Assembly (NCBI GenBank): GCA_963575745.1
Contig: CAUYUJ010022393.1
Span: 364,501 to 428,500, forward strand
DNA: 64,000 bases
Direction of reading: 5' to 3'
From: Prorocentrum cordatum
Lineage: Eukaryota > Sar > Dinophyceae > Prorocentrales > Prorocentraceae
Shown here: in pieces, positions 19,469 to 30,195 of the stretch
Layout of the letters: every line of letters begins with the position of its first letter
How positions within the stretch are numbered: the first letter of the stretch is position 1
The notes under the pieces: generated by a model
Told to the model about the DNA's origin: nothing
What the model saw: the letters and a program-made list of their open reading frames with translations, nothing else
The model's database searches: none
Position numbers and translations under genes: made by a program

Positions 19469-20325
19469 TAGAGTGGGCCCGTAATTTAGGTAGACAGGTA
19501 AGAACCGACATTCGTCGCCAGGGCTCATTGTTACGGGAGGCCATTCATTGGTTTCAAAACAGGCACGTAGATGCCAACACGGAGCTCCAAGATAAGGACG
19601 CAGGCCCGTTCCGTACTGCATGCGGTAAATTTGGCATTCCAGTAGCCACAGCTGCTAGGAATTTGCTGAAGTTCATTCGCGATCGAGAGCAGACTGTTCG
19701 TGAGAGCGGAAGTGCCAAGGAGCCCCACGACAGCCAAGCTGGATCGGCGGGGCCGAGACGACCACAGGATGCGGCGAAAGCGAGACCGCAACCGCCACCT
19801 CCGCCGCGCAGACCCGACGTCTCAGACGCTCGGGCTGGCGACGAAGTTACCGAATCCCCATGCTCTGCCGCCAGCACAGCCGTGTCGGCAAGAGAAGAAT
19901 ACTCGTGGTACTCTGACACACGGGATTGGTCGAGGCCCCAGCGCGCGCGCGATGGAGCCATGGATGTCGGCCGCGGCGCTGCTGGCTACGACCCGCTCGT
20001 CTCCGACCCGCATTACACAAACGATGTGCAGGTCGGGTACTATGTCCATCGGGATTGGATCTCGTGGCTGTCCAACGATGTCTGGTGGTCGCAGACGTGG
20101 CGCGCCCTGTCTCTGGCTGAACATGAGTTTCGCATCCCGCCGAAGGGGAAGGCGACCGAGAACAAAGACAAGCACTTCAGAACAGCGTACTGCGCTGGCC
20201 GCGGCAAAGGGAGGTCCCGCTCGCTTAGTGGCGGCGAGGGACAGACTGGAGGCTCGGCGCCATCAAACCCGAGGCCTCCGACGCCACTGACGGGGGACTA
20301 CAACCCGTTCGAGGACCTGGATTGA
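19395..20325 (+). CDS. hypothetical protein ending in NPFEDLD
   Basis: The open frame can be read from about 19395, before any in-frame start, and continues the 18146-19468 protein after a shift. It encodes VEWARNLGRQVRTDIRRQG, then a Pro/Arg-rich stretch and a C-terminal part with YYVHRDWISWLSNDVWWSQ and the end DYNPFEDLD. The last motif recalls YNPFTDL in the copia linker near 1780, a hint of relatedness. It is the last coding segment of the + strand block. Confidence 0.45.
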
Positions 20326-20941
20326 GTCCGGCCCGCGTGACTTAGTCGCTGCAGGCGCATGCAAGAGAGTTTTCGCCGCGCGACGAAGTCGTGTCGGACG
20401 AGCAAAGCAGCTCTGCCGATCGGTGAAGCCGAATCGGCGGAGAGAATTTATTTATCTGATGGTGGGGGTCGTCGGGCCTCTCCGGCCCTTAGCCCCCTGG
20501 CGGCCACCGCTGAGCGGTAAAAGTTTGTGGGGTTCGCTCCGCTGGTTGTACATATATAGGCCAGGGGTGCTGTGGCTGGATGGGCTCTACGAGGCCCGCC
20601 GCGGAGGGAGCAAATGTGCTCCTCTCCGCCTCATCTTCATGCTGCTTTCACATCGCCTGCTTTGCTGCGCACCGTCTGACTATAACGTATACTGCATTCT
20701 GCAGCTGTCTGCGTGCTCAAAGGAGATAAAAAGGAGCGCGCTGGCCCGCGCGCGCACGCCGAGGGGTCGCCCCCTCGTCGTAGTCGCGTCGTCGGCCGGC
20801 CGGCCTCCTCACTCACTATTCCTGATCGAGTACATTTGCTTACCGGTTACTTGTCTTATCGATGTCTCATCCCGTACCCTCTACCACTGAGCAGAGTGAA
20901 CACGATGCCTTAAACCCTTTGTCATCTTACCCCGATTCTCA
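20326..20941. other. non-coding stretch after the coding block
   Basis: No convincing protein frame is seen. The stretch has an A/T-rich patch (about 20440-20560), a GCGCGC-rich patch near 20740 and a pyrimidine-rich end before 20880. It would be the natural place for a 3' LTR of the upstream element, but the matching 5' copy would lie outside the window, so this cannot be tested here. Confidence 0.3.
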
Positions 20942-21199
20942 GAGGAAAGACTCGCCGGCCTTGCTGCGGCCAGGTTCTCCTTGGCCCTCATCAAGTTCTT
21001 GGGCCGCCCGGGGATCTACTGGACCCTCCAGAACCCCGCGTCGTCTCGGCCATGGTATTGGGAGCCCCTCTCCCGGTTCTTGCTGGGCAAGCCATGCCGC
21101 GAGGTCATCCTGGATGCCTTTGCCTTCGGTGATCATTTCAAGAAGCCTACTATCATCGCGGGCCCCCTTCCTGGCCCAGACTCTTTGGGGCAGAGGTGA
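20942..21199 (+). pseudogene. methyltransferase-like fragment
   Basis: The frame reads ARFSLALIKFLGRPGIYWTL followed by QNPASSRPW, then DAFAFGDHFKKPTII. This resembles the second half of the methyltransferase-like domain of dinoflagellate elements, where an E-N/H-P motif is followed by S-x-W and a later FG...KPT segment. The N-terminal half with the AdoMet and Pro-Cys motifs is absent, so only a remnant remains. It lies just upstream of a tyrosine recombinase remnant and may have belonged to the same element. Confidence 0.45.
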
Positions 21200-21365
21200 C
21201 GAGGTGGTCGCTATCATGACATTCTGCATGGTAAAGTAGCCTGTTCTCGAGGCGGCGAGAATATTTGCAAGTGGGCCACCTCGCTCGCCGGCGCCTACGC
21301 TCCTCGCCTATGCCAGCAGTGGGCAGAGTTGGCCCTTCGATCGGCGCCGCCGTCCGCAGCTGGGC

Positions 21366-22692
21366 TTGGGCGCGAAGCGCGGCCTGCGTGCCGAGAATGG
21401 GAGGATCATCTACTCAGCGAGCTCGCGAGCTCTGGCCGGCGGAGTGGCCAGGCCGGCGCCTCTCGCCGCCCCCGCGCGGCCACCGATCGACTTCCCCCGA
21501 CGCCGGTCTGCCCCGCAGCCGACCGCCACCGCGAGTGGCCGCTCGGCGCCCGCCATTGGGGCAGCGAGCGGGTCTGGGCCCCGCGCCGCGCCGCCCCGCG
21601 GGGCTGAGGCGGGCGCGAGGGTGGGCGGCCGCCTCGCGGCCGCGCGCCGGGGCCGCGCCGCCGTCCGCTGGCCGCGCGGGCTCCTCGCCTCCGACCGGCC
21701 GCTGAAGGCAGCTTCGGTCAGTGCTCGCCAGGCGACCCTCTACCGTCAACACGCTCGCATCCCCGAGAGGTGGGCCGAGGGCCGGTGCGACCTCCTCGAC
21801 AAGCGCAGCCTCGCCTCTACCTTCGAGCAGTTCTTCGACCACCTCTACCAGGACGGCTGCAACCTTTTTCATGCACGTCAGGCTCTCTACGGGCGCGCAT
21901 GCGTGCGCGAAGACGGACTTCCCATGTGCCCACCGTGCGTTGCGCGGCTTCGGGCGGCAGGCGCCTGGCTGGGAGCGCGACCCGACGCCCTGGGACGCGT
22001 GCCTGCTGTTGAGCGCCGACCTCCTGGACCAGTGCTTTTCGCCGGAGGAGCAGCGCGCAGGCGCCGCCCTCGTGCTGCAATTCGACCTCTACGCGCGGCC
22101 GACCGAGGTCCTCGAGCTCCAGAGGTCGCCCATCGTCTTGAGCCGGGGCGCCCAGCCGTCGGGGATCGTCATCAGGCCCGCGGACGATGTGGACGAGGGG
22201 TCCACCATCGACCAGGCTCGGGCTCGCGCCGGCACGCAGCGAGCTCGCAGCGCCAAGTCGGGGCGCTTCGACGGGACGGTGCTGGCGGGAGAGAAGGCCA
22301 GCGACCAGGCTGGTCGCAGTATCGTGCACGTGCTTGTCAAGGCCCTCAAACGCTGCCGCTCGCCGGACCAGAAGTTGCCCCCTTTCAACCTCGCCACCCG
22401 CGAGAGGGCGCTGTCGGGGGCCGCAGGGCGCCTTCGCCTTCAAGCGCCCCGGTTCACTCCCCACTCGGCGAAGCATAGAGGCCCGAGTGAGGACTGCTAC
22501 GGGGGGGTTCGCGACATTGCTGCAATTCAGAGTCGTGGTAGATGGGGGCATCCTCGCAGCGCTGCCAGGCACCGCAAGCCCGGCAAGCTCCTTCGTCAGA
22601 AGAAGCACTTGGACAAGCTCGCCGGGGCCGTTCGCCGCGCCGAGCAAGTCTTAAGAGGTCGGCTACTTCGCTATTGCTCAGGCCAGGGCTGA
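21366..22692 (+). pseudogene. degenerate tyrosine recombinase
   Basis: The N-terminal frame (to about 21890) has STFEQFFDHLYQDGCNLFHA. A second frame then has AHRALRGFGRQAPGW, ALVLQFDLYARPTEVLEL (the first catalytic Arg region) and, near 22460-22600, RFTPHSAKHRGPSED followed by IQSRGRW and AARHRKPGKLL. In the family the middle motif is H-x-x-R and the end holds an R-Y; here they read H-S-A-K and R-H, so catalytic residues appear lost. A frameshift separates the halves. Together with the methyltransferase-like fragment it looks like a decayed element. Confidence 0.6.
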
Positions 22693-22722
22693 GCAGGATG
22701 GGTCAACTGTCTCACGCAGCAC

Positions 22723-22965
22723 GGGAAGTGTACAGTCCCAGCTCTCGGACCTCGGTCGCCGCGCGGGCTCGTGCTGTCGGCCGGGGCCGCCCTAGGTGTC
22801 TGTCATCTCTCGCCGCTCTGTGGCGTGTGCCGCTCGGCTCCAGACCTTTGTGCTGTACTCGAGGCTGTCGAGACATGGTCGACGCGCTCCTTGTGCGCTC
22901 CTGGCAAGAATGGAAGAGATGTCGTCGCAATTCTGGCGTGCGCGGATGCTGCCACGAGATTTGTG
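22723..22965. repeat. direct repeat copy 1 (405-bp offset)
   Basis: This roughly 240-bp segment recurs at 23128-23368 with few changes, including a 2-bp deletion near the end. The segment between the copies is not repeated. Confidence 0.85.
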
Positions 22966-23127
22966 CCCAATCTATGATGGCAACAAATGTTGTAGCCCTG
23001 AGCTCGCCGTGTTTCGGAGGTCCCTCTTTTGCCCTCCGCAACTGTTTCCGCTCCAGCCACCCTTAGACGCCGTGCCCAATGCCCAAATGTTCTGTGGGTT
23101 CCACTCCGTTGCTGTTTTAGTTCCTTG

Positions 23128-23368
23128 GGGAAGTGTGCAGCCCCAGCTCTCGGACCTCGGTCGCCACGTGGGCTCGTGCTGTCGGCCGGGGCCGCCCTAG
23201 GTGTCTGTCATCTCTCGCCGCTCTGTGGCGTGTGCCGCTCGGCTCCAGACCTTTGTGCTGTACTCAAGGCTGTTGAGATATGGTCGACGCGTTCCTTGTG
23301 CGCTCCTGGCAAGAAAGGAAGAGATGTCGTCGCAATTCTGGCGTGCGCGGATGCTGCCACGATTTGTG
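23128..23368. repeat. direct repeat copy 2 (405-bp offset)
   Basis: This is the second copy of 22723-22965. It runs straight into the TA-rich microsatellite. Confidence 0.85.
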
Positions 23369-23403
23369 TATTATATATATATATGCACATACATACATAC
23401 ATC

Positions 23404-23438
<35 letters not shown>

Positions 23439-23490
23439 GTATAGGTGTGTATATATGTATGTATGTATATATATATATGTGTATATATAT
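23369..23490. repeat. TA/CATA microsatellite
   Basis: This is an interrupted TA-rich tract with CATA and TGTA variants. Any frame through it codes only Ile/Tyr/Thr repeats and is not a gene. Confidence 0.9.
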
Positions 23491-23499
23491 ATGCCGGCG

Positions 23500-24420
23500 G
23501 AAGGGGATCGGGGCCGACAGGCCAGCCCCTGCCCCCCCCCATGGCCGACCCGGGGCTCCGGGGGCGCTCCTGTCCGGGTCGAGAGGCGGCCAAGACGTGC
23601 CTGGGGAGGCGCAAGTGGCCCCCTAACCGGTCCCAGACGGCCCTGGGGCGCTCAAAGATCGCCCCTGGACGCGCAAGATGGCTCTTATTGAGCCCAAGAA
23701 GCCGCTACAACGCCCCAAGGTGCTTTCCAAGAGAGCCCCGAGCGGCCCAAATCATTGATTTTGCACCCTGCTCCTTCAGCTTGCTCGGGAGCGCTGCCCC
23801 CCCTCGTTGCGGGTCTATTCGAGGGGGTAAACAATCGCAGCCCTGCCCCTGCCCGTCCGCGGGCAGGTGAGCCATGGCGGGTAAAAGGGCCCCCCCCCCT
23901 CGTCGCCGCGGCTGGATACGTTTCGAAATTGTGGTTTTAGGGAGGGGGGGGGGGTCGTGCCCCTGGTAGGGGTCGGCGGCGAGGCCCAGCCGCCGACCCC
24001 TCGGCCGCGGTTGGGCTCGGGGGCGCCGGGCCCAGCCACCAACCTCCCATGGGGGCTCCGGGGCTCGGGCCCCCCTCGAGACGCTTCAGAGACCCGAAGA
24101 GGGCGGCGAGACGGCCCCAGGCAGCGCCCGAGAGGCGGGCCGCGGACCGACATTTTAGCTTTTCGCCCCAAGAGGCCCTTGGAAGGCCCCAGGAGGCCCC
24201 AAGAAGCGCCCAAGAGGCCCCCAAGAGGTCTTCACAGGCCCCCGCGAGCCCCCCAATGGCCCACGCAGGCCCCAAAATGGCCCCCAGGATTTCGAAGCGA
24301 CCTCCAAGAGGCCCCCGAGAGGCCAACCACGAGATCCCAACGCACATACAGGAGGCCCCAGACAGACAACCGCACGACCCTTCGCAAACATGTTCTCCTC
24401 ACATCACGGCCTCTAACGCT
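23500..24420. repeat. degenerate CCCAAGAGGC repeat domain
   Basis: After about 23580 the sequence is dominated by loosely repeated GGCCCCAAGAGGC-like units, densest at 24160-24330. Frames are open on both strands because the units lack stops. Related units occur at 57.95-58.5, 59.0-59.7 and 62.1-62.7 kb. Confidence 0.65.
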
Positions 24421-25200
24421 CCCCCAACGCCCCGATGCCCACGTCCGCGGTCGATCTTACGGCCAAGGACCGCTCGACCAGCGTGCTCCGGAAACGCTCC
24501 CCCGGAGCACGTTCCCGCAACTCCCCCGCGTCTGACTCCCCCCTTCCCCTTTCCGACTTCTCCCCCTCCTCCTCCTCCTCCTCCTCCTCCTCTTCCTCCG
24601 CCTACTCCTGCCCAGACTTCCTCGGGCCCCGACCCGCGTCGCGAGAGCCTCCTTGCAAGAGGTTCACCACCGCCCACGGCCCCCGGGAGCTCTCGAAGGG
24701 CCCTGAAGCCGATGAGAAGGACCCCCCCGCGGCCCGCCCCCCGCGCAGGGACGGCGACGACCTCGACGGCGACGGCGGCGGCGCCGCCGCCGTCGTCGTC
24801 GTCGCCCGTGCCGTCGTCAGCGCCGCCGCCGTCGTCGTCATCGTCGTCGCCGCCGTCGTCGTCGTCGTCGTCGCCCCCGCCGTCGTCGCGCTCGTCGTCG
24901 CAGGCGCCAGTCGAGGACCGATCAATGGAGGGTCGAGTTTCGACGAGGTCTTTCGGCATTCGGCCCCCGGAGGTCTTTTTGAGCGGATTTTAGTAGATCA
25001 GAGAGCAGCGCGAACGCCGAGGATGCTAAGCAGCGCGAGCGCGAAGAACGAGCTTAGTTATGTTTGTTCGACTCTTCCGTCGGTCGACCTTTTTTTTGGA
25101 CGCGCTTCGACGAAGTTTGATTTGATTTATCCTTGACCTCGGCTACAACCAAAGCGCGCGCGAAGCGCGCGCGATGGTTCTAGTGCGTGTATGTATGTGT
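24421..25200. other. low-complexity stretch with TCC and GTC microsatellites
   Basis: A (TCC)n tract lies near 24560-24600 and a (GTC/GCC)n tract at about 24765-24905. The open frames here are Ser-, Pro- or Val-repeat artefacts. Nothing gene-like was found. Confidence 0.7.
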
Positions 25201-25204
25201 GTGT

Positions 25205-25664
25205 ATATATATATATATAAGCTTGCGCGCGCTCTTGCGAATTGTCCAGGAAACCGTATTTGTTCTTGCGTTTCTCATGGCGTGCCACCTTCGCGCGCGC
25301 GTCGAAATCGCTCGAACGCCTTTGCGCGCGCGCTGTCGCGATGATCTTGTTATATGCCAAAAATACGACGAAGTGCGCGCGCGCGCCGTCGCGCGCGCGT
25401 GACATAATCCGTCAAACAACCGTCGGTTTCGCGAGGATTTCAAAACCGAGCGCCCAAAACAAATTTGAGAGCACATGGTTTCGCAACAAAAGCACGCGCG
25501 CTTGCTCTCTCGTGAATTCCTAAGAAAACCTTTCTGTTTGTTTCCAGCGTGTTCCTGGAATTCGGCCAAGCGGGCCTTTCGCGCCACATGTCGACGTCAC
25601 TCGCGCGCCCCGGCGCGCTGGGGCGGGGGGGCGCGGCCCGCGTCGAATGAGATCGCGCGGGCCG
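25205..25664 (+). repeat. R280 repeat, two tandem copies
   Basis: A unit of about 280 bp can be recognised by the order: fixed TTTCGCAAC phrase, GCTTGCGCGC, CTCTTGTGAATT, then GTCGAAATCGTTCGAACGCC and a GCGCGC-rich stretch. One copy starts near 25215 and a second near 25420. The same unit occurs at 27.7-28.3, 29.04-29.33 and 51.1-51.3 kb. Confidence 0.65.
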
Positions 25665-26230
25665 CTCTCGCGCGTCGGACGCGCGCGCGTGCCGATCTCT
25701 GTCCAAACGCCTTCGCCAACGCGAGGACGCCGTCATCGTCGTCGGCGCGGTCAGCATCGGCACCGTCGCTGGCCGCGCCGTCGTCGTTGTCAGCGTCTCC
25801 GCCAGCATCGCCGCCATCGTCGTCGCGTCTATCGTCGCCGACGTTGCAATCGCACCGCGCCCGCCCAAGTCGCTGACTCGCAGTGAAGTGCCCGACGGGA
25901 TGCGCCCAGTGGTCAGCGCCGCAGCGGCCGCGTCGGTCGCGCCAAACTAGCTGGCCGCCGCGCGCTCGGGCCGTCGCGGCCGCGGAGATGCAGCGCGCAA
26001 CAGGCAGCGTTTCATCGCAACCGCCGCCGTGTAGGCTGCGCGAGCCAAGTTGCGGGTGGGTGGGCGGGATGTCTGCAAAAACATGGGATGCGTCACCTCT
26101 TCTGTGCACATCATTTGCACCGCGTAGCTTATGCCACATGCACTGCACCTCGTAGATTATGCGCATACAGCGCTCCGCGTAGACTGCGCTGCATGGATTG
26201 CGCGCGTAGATTGCACCGCGTATACATTCT
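25665..26230 (+). repeat. R280-associated tail, copy 1
   Basis: The tail starts with CGCGTCGG, runs through a CATCGTCGTCGGCG-rich stretch and a conserved GGCCGCGGAGATG segment, and ends with CGTAGATTGCACCGCGTA-type short repeats. Copies 2 and 3 lie at 28310-28800 and 51300-51760 in the same order. Confidence 0.65.
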
Positions 26231-26399
26231 TCTTTCCAGCGAGAGAATAGCCCCCCCCACCCCCCCGTTCCCCCCCCCTTCCCCCCCCTTTCATAGGTGA
26301 TTAGCGCCCCCCTTTTCGCATTGCAGTTAACGTATGATTCTGCCCCATCGTGAATATCTAACTACACCTTAAACCCAATCAGTGGATCATTTGATAATT

Positions 26400-27420
26400 A
26401 GTACCATGGATATTGAGATCGATTGTGAGATGGATAGTGCAATCGATAGGGCGATCGTAAGGTCGATCGTGGGACCGATAGTGAAATCGATTCCATGAGA
26501 TCGATAGTGAAATCGATTGCGAGATCGCTCATGCGATCTCTAGTGAGATCGCTAGTGAGATCGATAGTGAGACCGATTGTGAGATCGATGGTGAGATCGA
26601 TTGAGAAGTGGGTAATGTTATCGATTGCGAGACCGATCGATGAGAAGATCGACCAGCAACTATATATTACACCGGCGAAGAGCATTAAAGATATGGATAT
26701 TGATTCTATTGTCAGATCGATCTTGTAAACGATAGTGAGGACGACTGCAACGTCGATCGTGAGACCGATCGTGGAGTCGATTCCATGAAAACGGTAGTGA
26801 GATCGATCGTGAGATCGCTCGTGCGATCTGTAGTGAGATCGATTGCGAGATCGATTGTTAGATCGATAGTGATATCGATGGAGAGGTGGGTAGTGAGATC
26901 GATGGTGAGACCGATCGATAAGAATATCGACCTGGACCCCAGGAACCCGGGAACCTCGCCGCCCCCCGAAGTCGGCCTGGGGCCCAGCGCCGGGAACCCG
27001 GGAGCCCAGATTTGGGAACCCGGGAACCCAGCCAGCAACCAAAATCGGCGGGACACTCTCGCCAAATCCTTCAACATCCGCGAGGGCCACATTTTGAAAA
27101 CGGGTCGCCCTCCATCCGCGAAGCTCCTGCAAATGCCAAGCTTCAGGATTATAGATTACACCGGAGAAGAACATTAGAGATATGGATATTGAAATCTTTT
27201 GTAAGACCGATAGTGTAATCGATAGTGAGGACGACTGCAAAGTCGATCGTGAGACCGATAGCGAAGTCGACCCCATGGAAACGGTAGTGAGATCGATCGT
27301 GGGATCGCTCGTGCGATCTGTAGTGAGATCGATAGTGGGATCGATTGTGAGATCGATAGTGAGATCGATGGAGAGGTGGGTAGTGAGATCGATGGTGAGA
27401 CCGATCGGTAAGAAAACTAC
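26400..27420. repeat. GATCGAT minisatellite, about 12-bp unit
   Basis: Units close to GTGAGATCGATA/T are repeated at 26400-26630, 26700-26930 and 27230-27410. A segment starting ATTACACCGG (26669 and 27158) shows that a block of about 490 bp was duplicated. Frames here give only RSIV or DLTI repeats and are not taken as genes. Confidence 0.85.
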
Positions 27421-27689
27421 CAGGAACCCGGGAACCCGGGAACCTCGCCGTCCTCCGAAATCGGCCCGGAAGCCGGAACCGGAAAACCGGGAACCCGGAA
27501 CAGGGAAGCCGGGAACCCAGGAACCCAGCGCGCGACCATTATCGGCGGTGCACTTTCGCCAACATCCGCGAGGACCCCTTCAGTGCAAGCACTGATTGGG
27601 GAATGGGAGCGCGTGTCGTCCCCGCCGAGCCGGCATCCGCCCACTACCGCCATTCTTTGCAACAGATACTTCGCGCGCGCACTCGTTTA

Positions 27690-28310
27690 TCAAACGCCGG
27701 CAGTTTCCAATGGCCCCTCGCAACACATTGGGCGAGGTGCGCGCGCGCGTCGACGCGCGCGCATGCCGACGTCCGTCAAAAAACTTCGGTTTCGTGAGGA
27801 TTTCAAATCTAGCGTCAAAAACCATAAAATACGAGGCTTCGCAACGCGGATTTTCAAAAACAGCTTGCGCGCGTTGTTGCGATTTCCCCCGGGAACCGTC
27901 AGTTTTTCCATATGTTCAGAACATGCTACCGAACGGGCTTCGCGCGCGCATGTCGAAATCGTTCGAACGCCCCAGCGCGCGCGCCGTCGCGAGAAGCTGA
28001 TTCAAACAATGAGGCGATCTGCACGCGCGCGCGTCGGCGCGCGCGCGTGCCGGAATCCGTCAAAGACCGTCGGTGTGGGAACGACGTCAAAACCGAGTGT
28101 CCAACGCACATGCAAAAGCACACGGCTTCGAAACATCAGTTTCCCCCCAAAAAAAGCGGGCGCTCGCGCTCTTTGTGAATTCTTAAGAAAACCGATGATG
28201 TTTCTTCAACATGTCCATGAAATTCTGCCAAACGAGTCTCTCGCGCCGCATGCCGACATCATTCGCGCGCCCTTGCACGCGCGCTTGGGGGGCACGACCC
28301 GTATCAAATA
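27690..28310 (+). repeat. R280 repeat, two tandem copies
   Basis: The two units run from about 27720-28020 and 28030-28310, each ending in the TCGAAATCGTTCGAACGCC or CCGACATCATTCGCGCGCC phrase before a GCGCGC stretch. Confidence 0.65.
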
Positions 28311-28800
28311 ACATTTTACGGGCCACTCTCGCGCGTCGGCCGCGCGCGCATTTCGAAGTCTTTCCAAAACCTTCATCGCCGACGCGAGGGCACCGTCATC
28401 GTCGCCGGCGTGTTCAGCATCGGCGCCCGCGCTGGCCGCGCCGTCGTCGTTGTCAACATCGTCACCAGCATCGCTACTATCATCATCGTGTCTACCGCGC
28501 TCGACGTTGCCATGATACCGTGCCCGCCCAAGTCGCGGAGTCGAAGTGAAGTGCCCTCTGGGATGTGCCCAGTGGTCAGCGCCACCGCGGCCGCGTCGGT
28601 CGCGCCAAACAAGCTGGCCGCTGCGCGCGCGTGCTTGGGCAGGCGCGGCCGCAGAGATGCACTAGCCAACGCCAAGGATGCATCGCAATCGCCACCGCGT
28701 AGGTTTTACAAACCAATTTGCGGGTGATGGGATGTGTTACTGTTTTTGGCAAGAATCAGTAGCACCGCGTAGATTGCATTACGTAGGTGGGTGGCATCTC
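28310..28800 (+). repeat. R280-associated tail, copy 2
   Basis: It aligns with 25665-26230 and 51300-51760, including CTGGCCGCGCCGTCGTCGTT and the GGCCGCAGAGATGCA segment, and ends with the CGCGTAGATTGCA short repeat. Confidence 0.65.
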
Positions 28801-29039
28801 ATATATGTTCCTTTCTGAGATGACAAGAGACCCCCCCCCCCCGGGATTGTCCGTTCCCGCTTTCGTCTGGCAATTTACGTACGATTCTGCCCCGTCGTCC
28901 ATCCGAAAGAGAAGCTCATACCATCCCAGTCGACCCGGTATCGCCCCCCCCGCCATCTTCTGCTAAACATATTATGCGCGCGCACTCGCTTATCACAAAT
29001 TATTACTTTTCAATCGCCAATTGATTACATGGGACAAGT

Positions 29040-29330
29040 GGGCGCGCGCGACGTCGCGCGCATGCCGAAGTCAGTCAAACACTTTCGGTGTCTTAAGGAT
29101 TTCAAAATCGAGTGTCAAAAAACATAAGACAACACACTGTTTCGCAACATGGGTGTTCAATAACAGCTTGCGCGCGCGCTCTTGTGAATTTTTAAGACAA
29201 CCATCGAATTTTCACGATTACCAGAACATGCAACCAGAAGGGCTTCACACGCGCTTGTCGAAATCGTTCGAACGCCTTTGCGCGCGTGCTGTCGCGAGAA
29301 CCGTGTTTTGCAAAAAATGAGACGGATTGC
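29040..29330 (+). repeat. R280 repeat, single copy
   Basis: It shows the full order of the unit, including TTTCGCAAC, AACAGCTTGCGCGCGC and TCGAAATCGTTCGAACGCC, without a following tail. Confidence 0.65.
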
Positions 29331-29574
29331 CGTCGTCGCGCGCGCATGCCGAAATCAGTCAAAAAGCCTGTTTATTTCGTAGCGATTTCAAAACCGAGTT
29401 TCGCGAAGCCATAACACATTAGCCTGACAAAAGACCCAACTACATGCTGCTGCGAGTACCGCGAGGGAAGGGAGACGAAGGAGGGGGGGCAGCAAAAAGG
29501 ATTGCGGCGTGCACGAGGGGGAGAAAAGCTGACGCGGGCGAGCGGGGAGTTTTTTTGGTGTCGCCCGAGCCCCG

Positions 29575-29960
29575 TGCGCGGCCCGTGCCATGCGGACGCT
29601 CCCGCTGGGGCCGTCGGTGGAGCTCCCTACGGGGCCAGAAACTGTGTGAGGGGTGCGCCGAAATGGGGCGGCGGTGCCATGTGGACACCCCCATTGGGGC
29701 CTTCGGTGGAGCCCCTTATGGGGGCCACGAAACGTGTGATGGGTGTGCCAAAATGGGGCGGCGGTGCCATGCGGACGCTCCCGCTGGGGCCTTCGGCGGA
29801 GGTCCCTATGGGGCCACGAACTCCTTATGGGGCCACGAACCGTGTGAAGGGTGTGCCAAATGAGGCGGCGGTGCTCCGTATGGGGCCGCGAGCCGCGTGA
29901 GGGGTGTGCCAGAATGGGGCGGCGGTGCCATGCGGACGCTCCCGCTGGGGCCTTCGGTCA
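29575..29960. repeat. 89-bp minisatellite, locus 1
   Basis: The phrase TGCCATGCGGACGCTCC recurs at about 29586, 29675, 29765 and 29926. The period is 89-90 bp, with one partly deleted unit. The same minisatellite recurs at 50.4-50.9 kb. Confidence 0.85.
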
Positions 29961-30195
29961 GGGGTCAGGTGAACCGTGCCTAGACGGCACATTGGTTGCA
30001 GATCGCATGCATGAGTATGTACAACAGTACGCCGGCGTCGACAATGCGAGGGGCAAGGCGTAACCATCGTCGCCGGCTCCGGCTCTATGCGCAGGGATTC
30101 TCTAAAAATCTACGCTTCTAAACCGGGGTACAATTCAGAGTTTTATATCCCCTAAAATTTGTGATACAAATTGTACAGAATGACGGCCGGCCAGT

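Noticed and set aside
26398-27276. 292-codon - strand frame with DLTID/RSIV repeats
   Set aside because: It is entirely explained by the GATCGAT minisatellite and is open on the other strand too.
29502-29900. 132-codon Gly/Pro-rich protein over the minisatellite
   Set aside because: The 89-bp period rotates the reading frame, so a coding repeat is not maintained.
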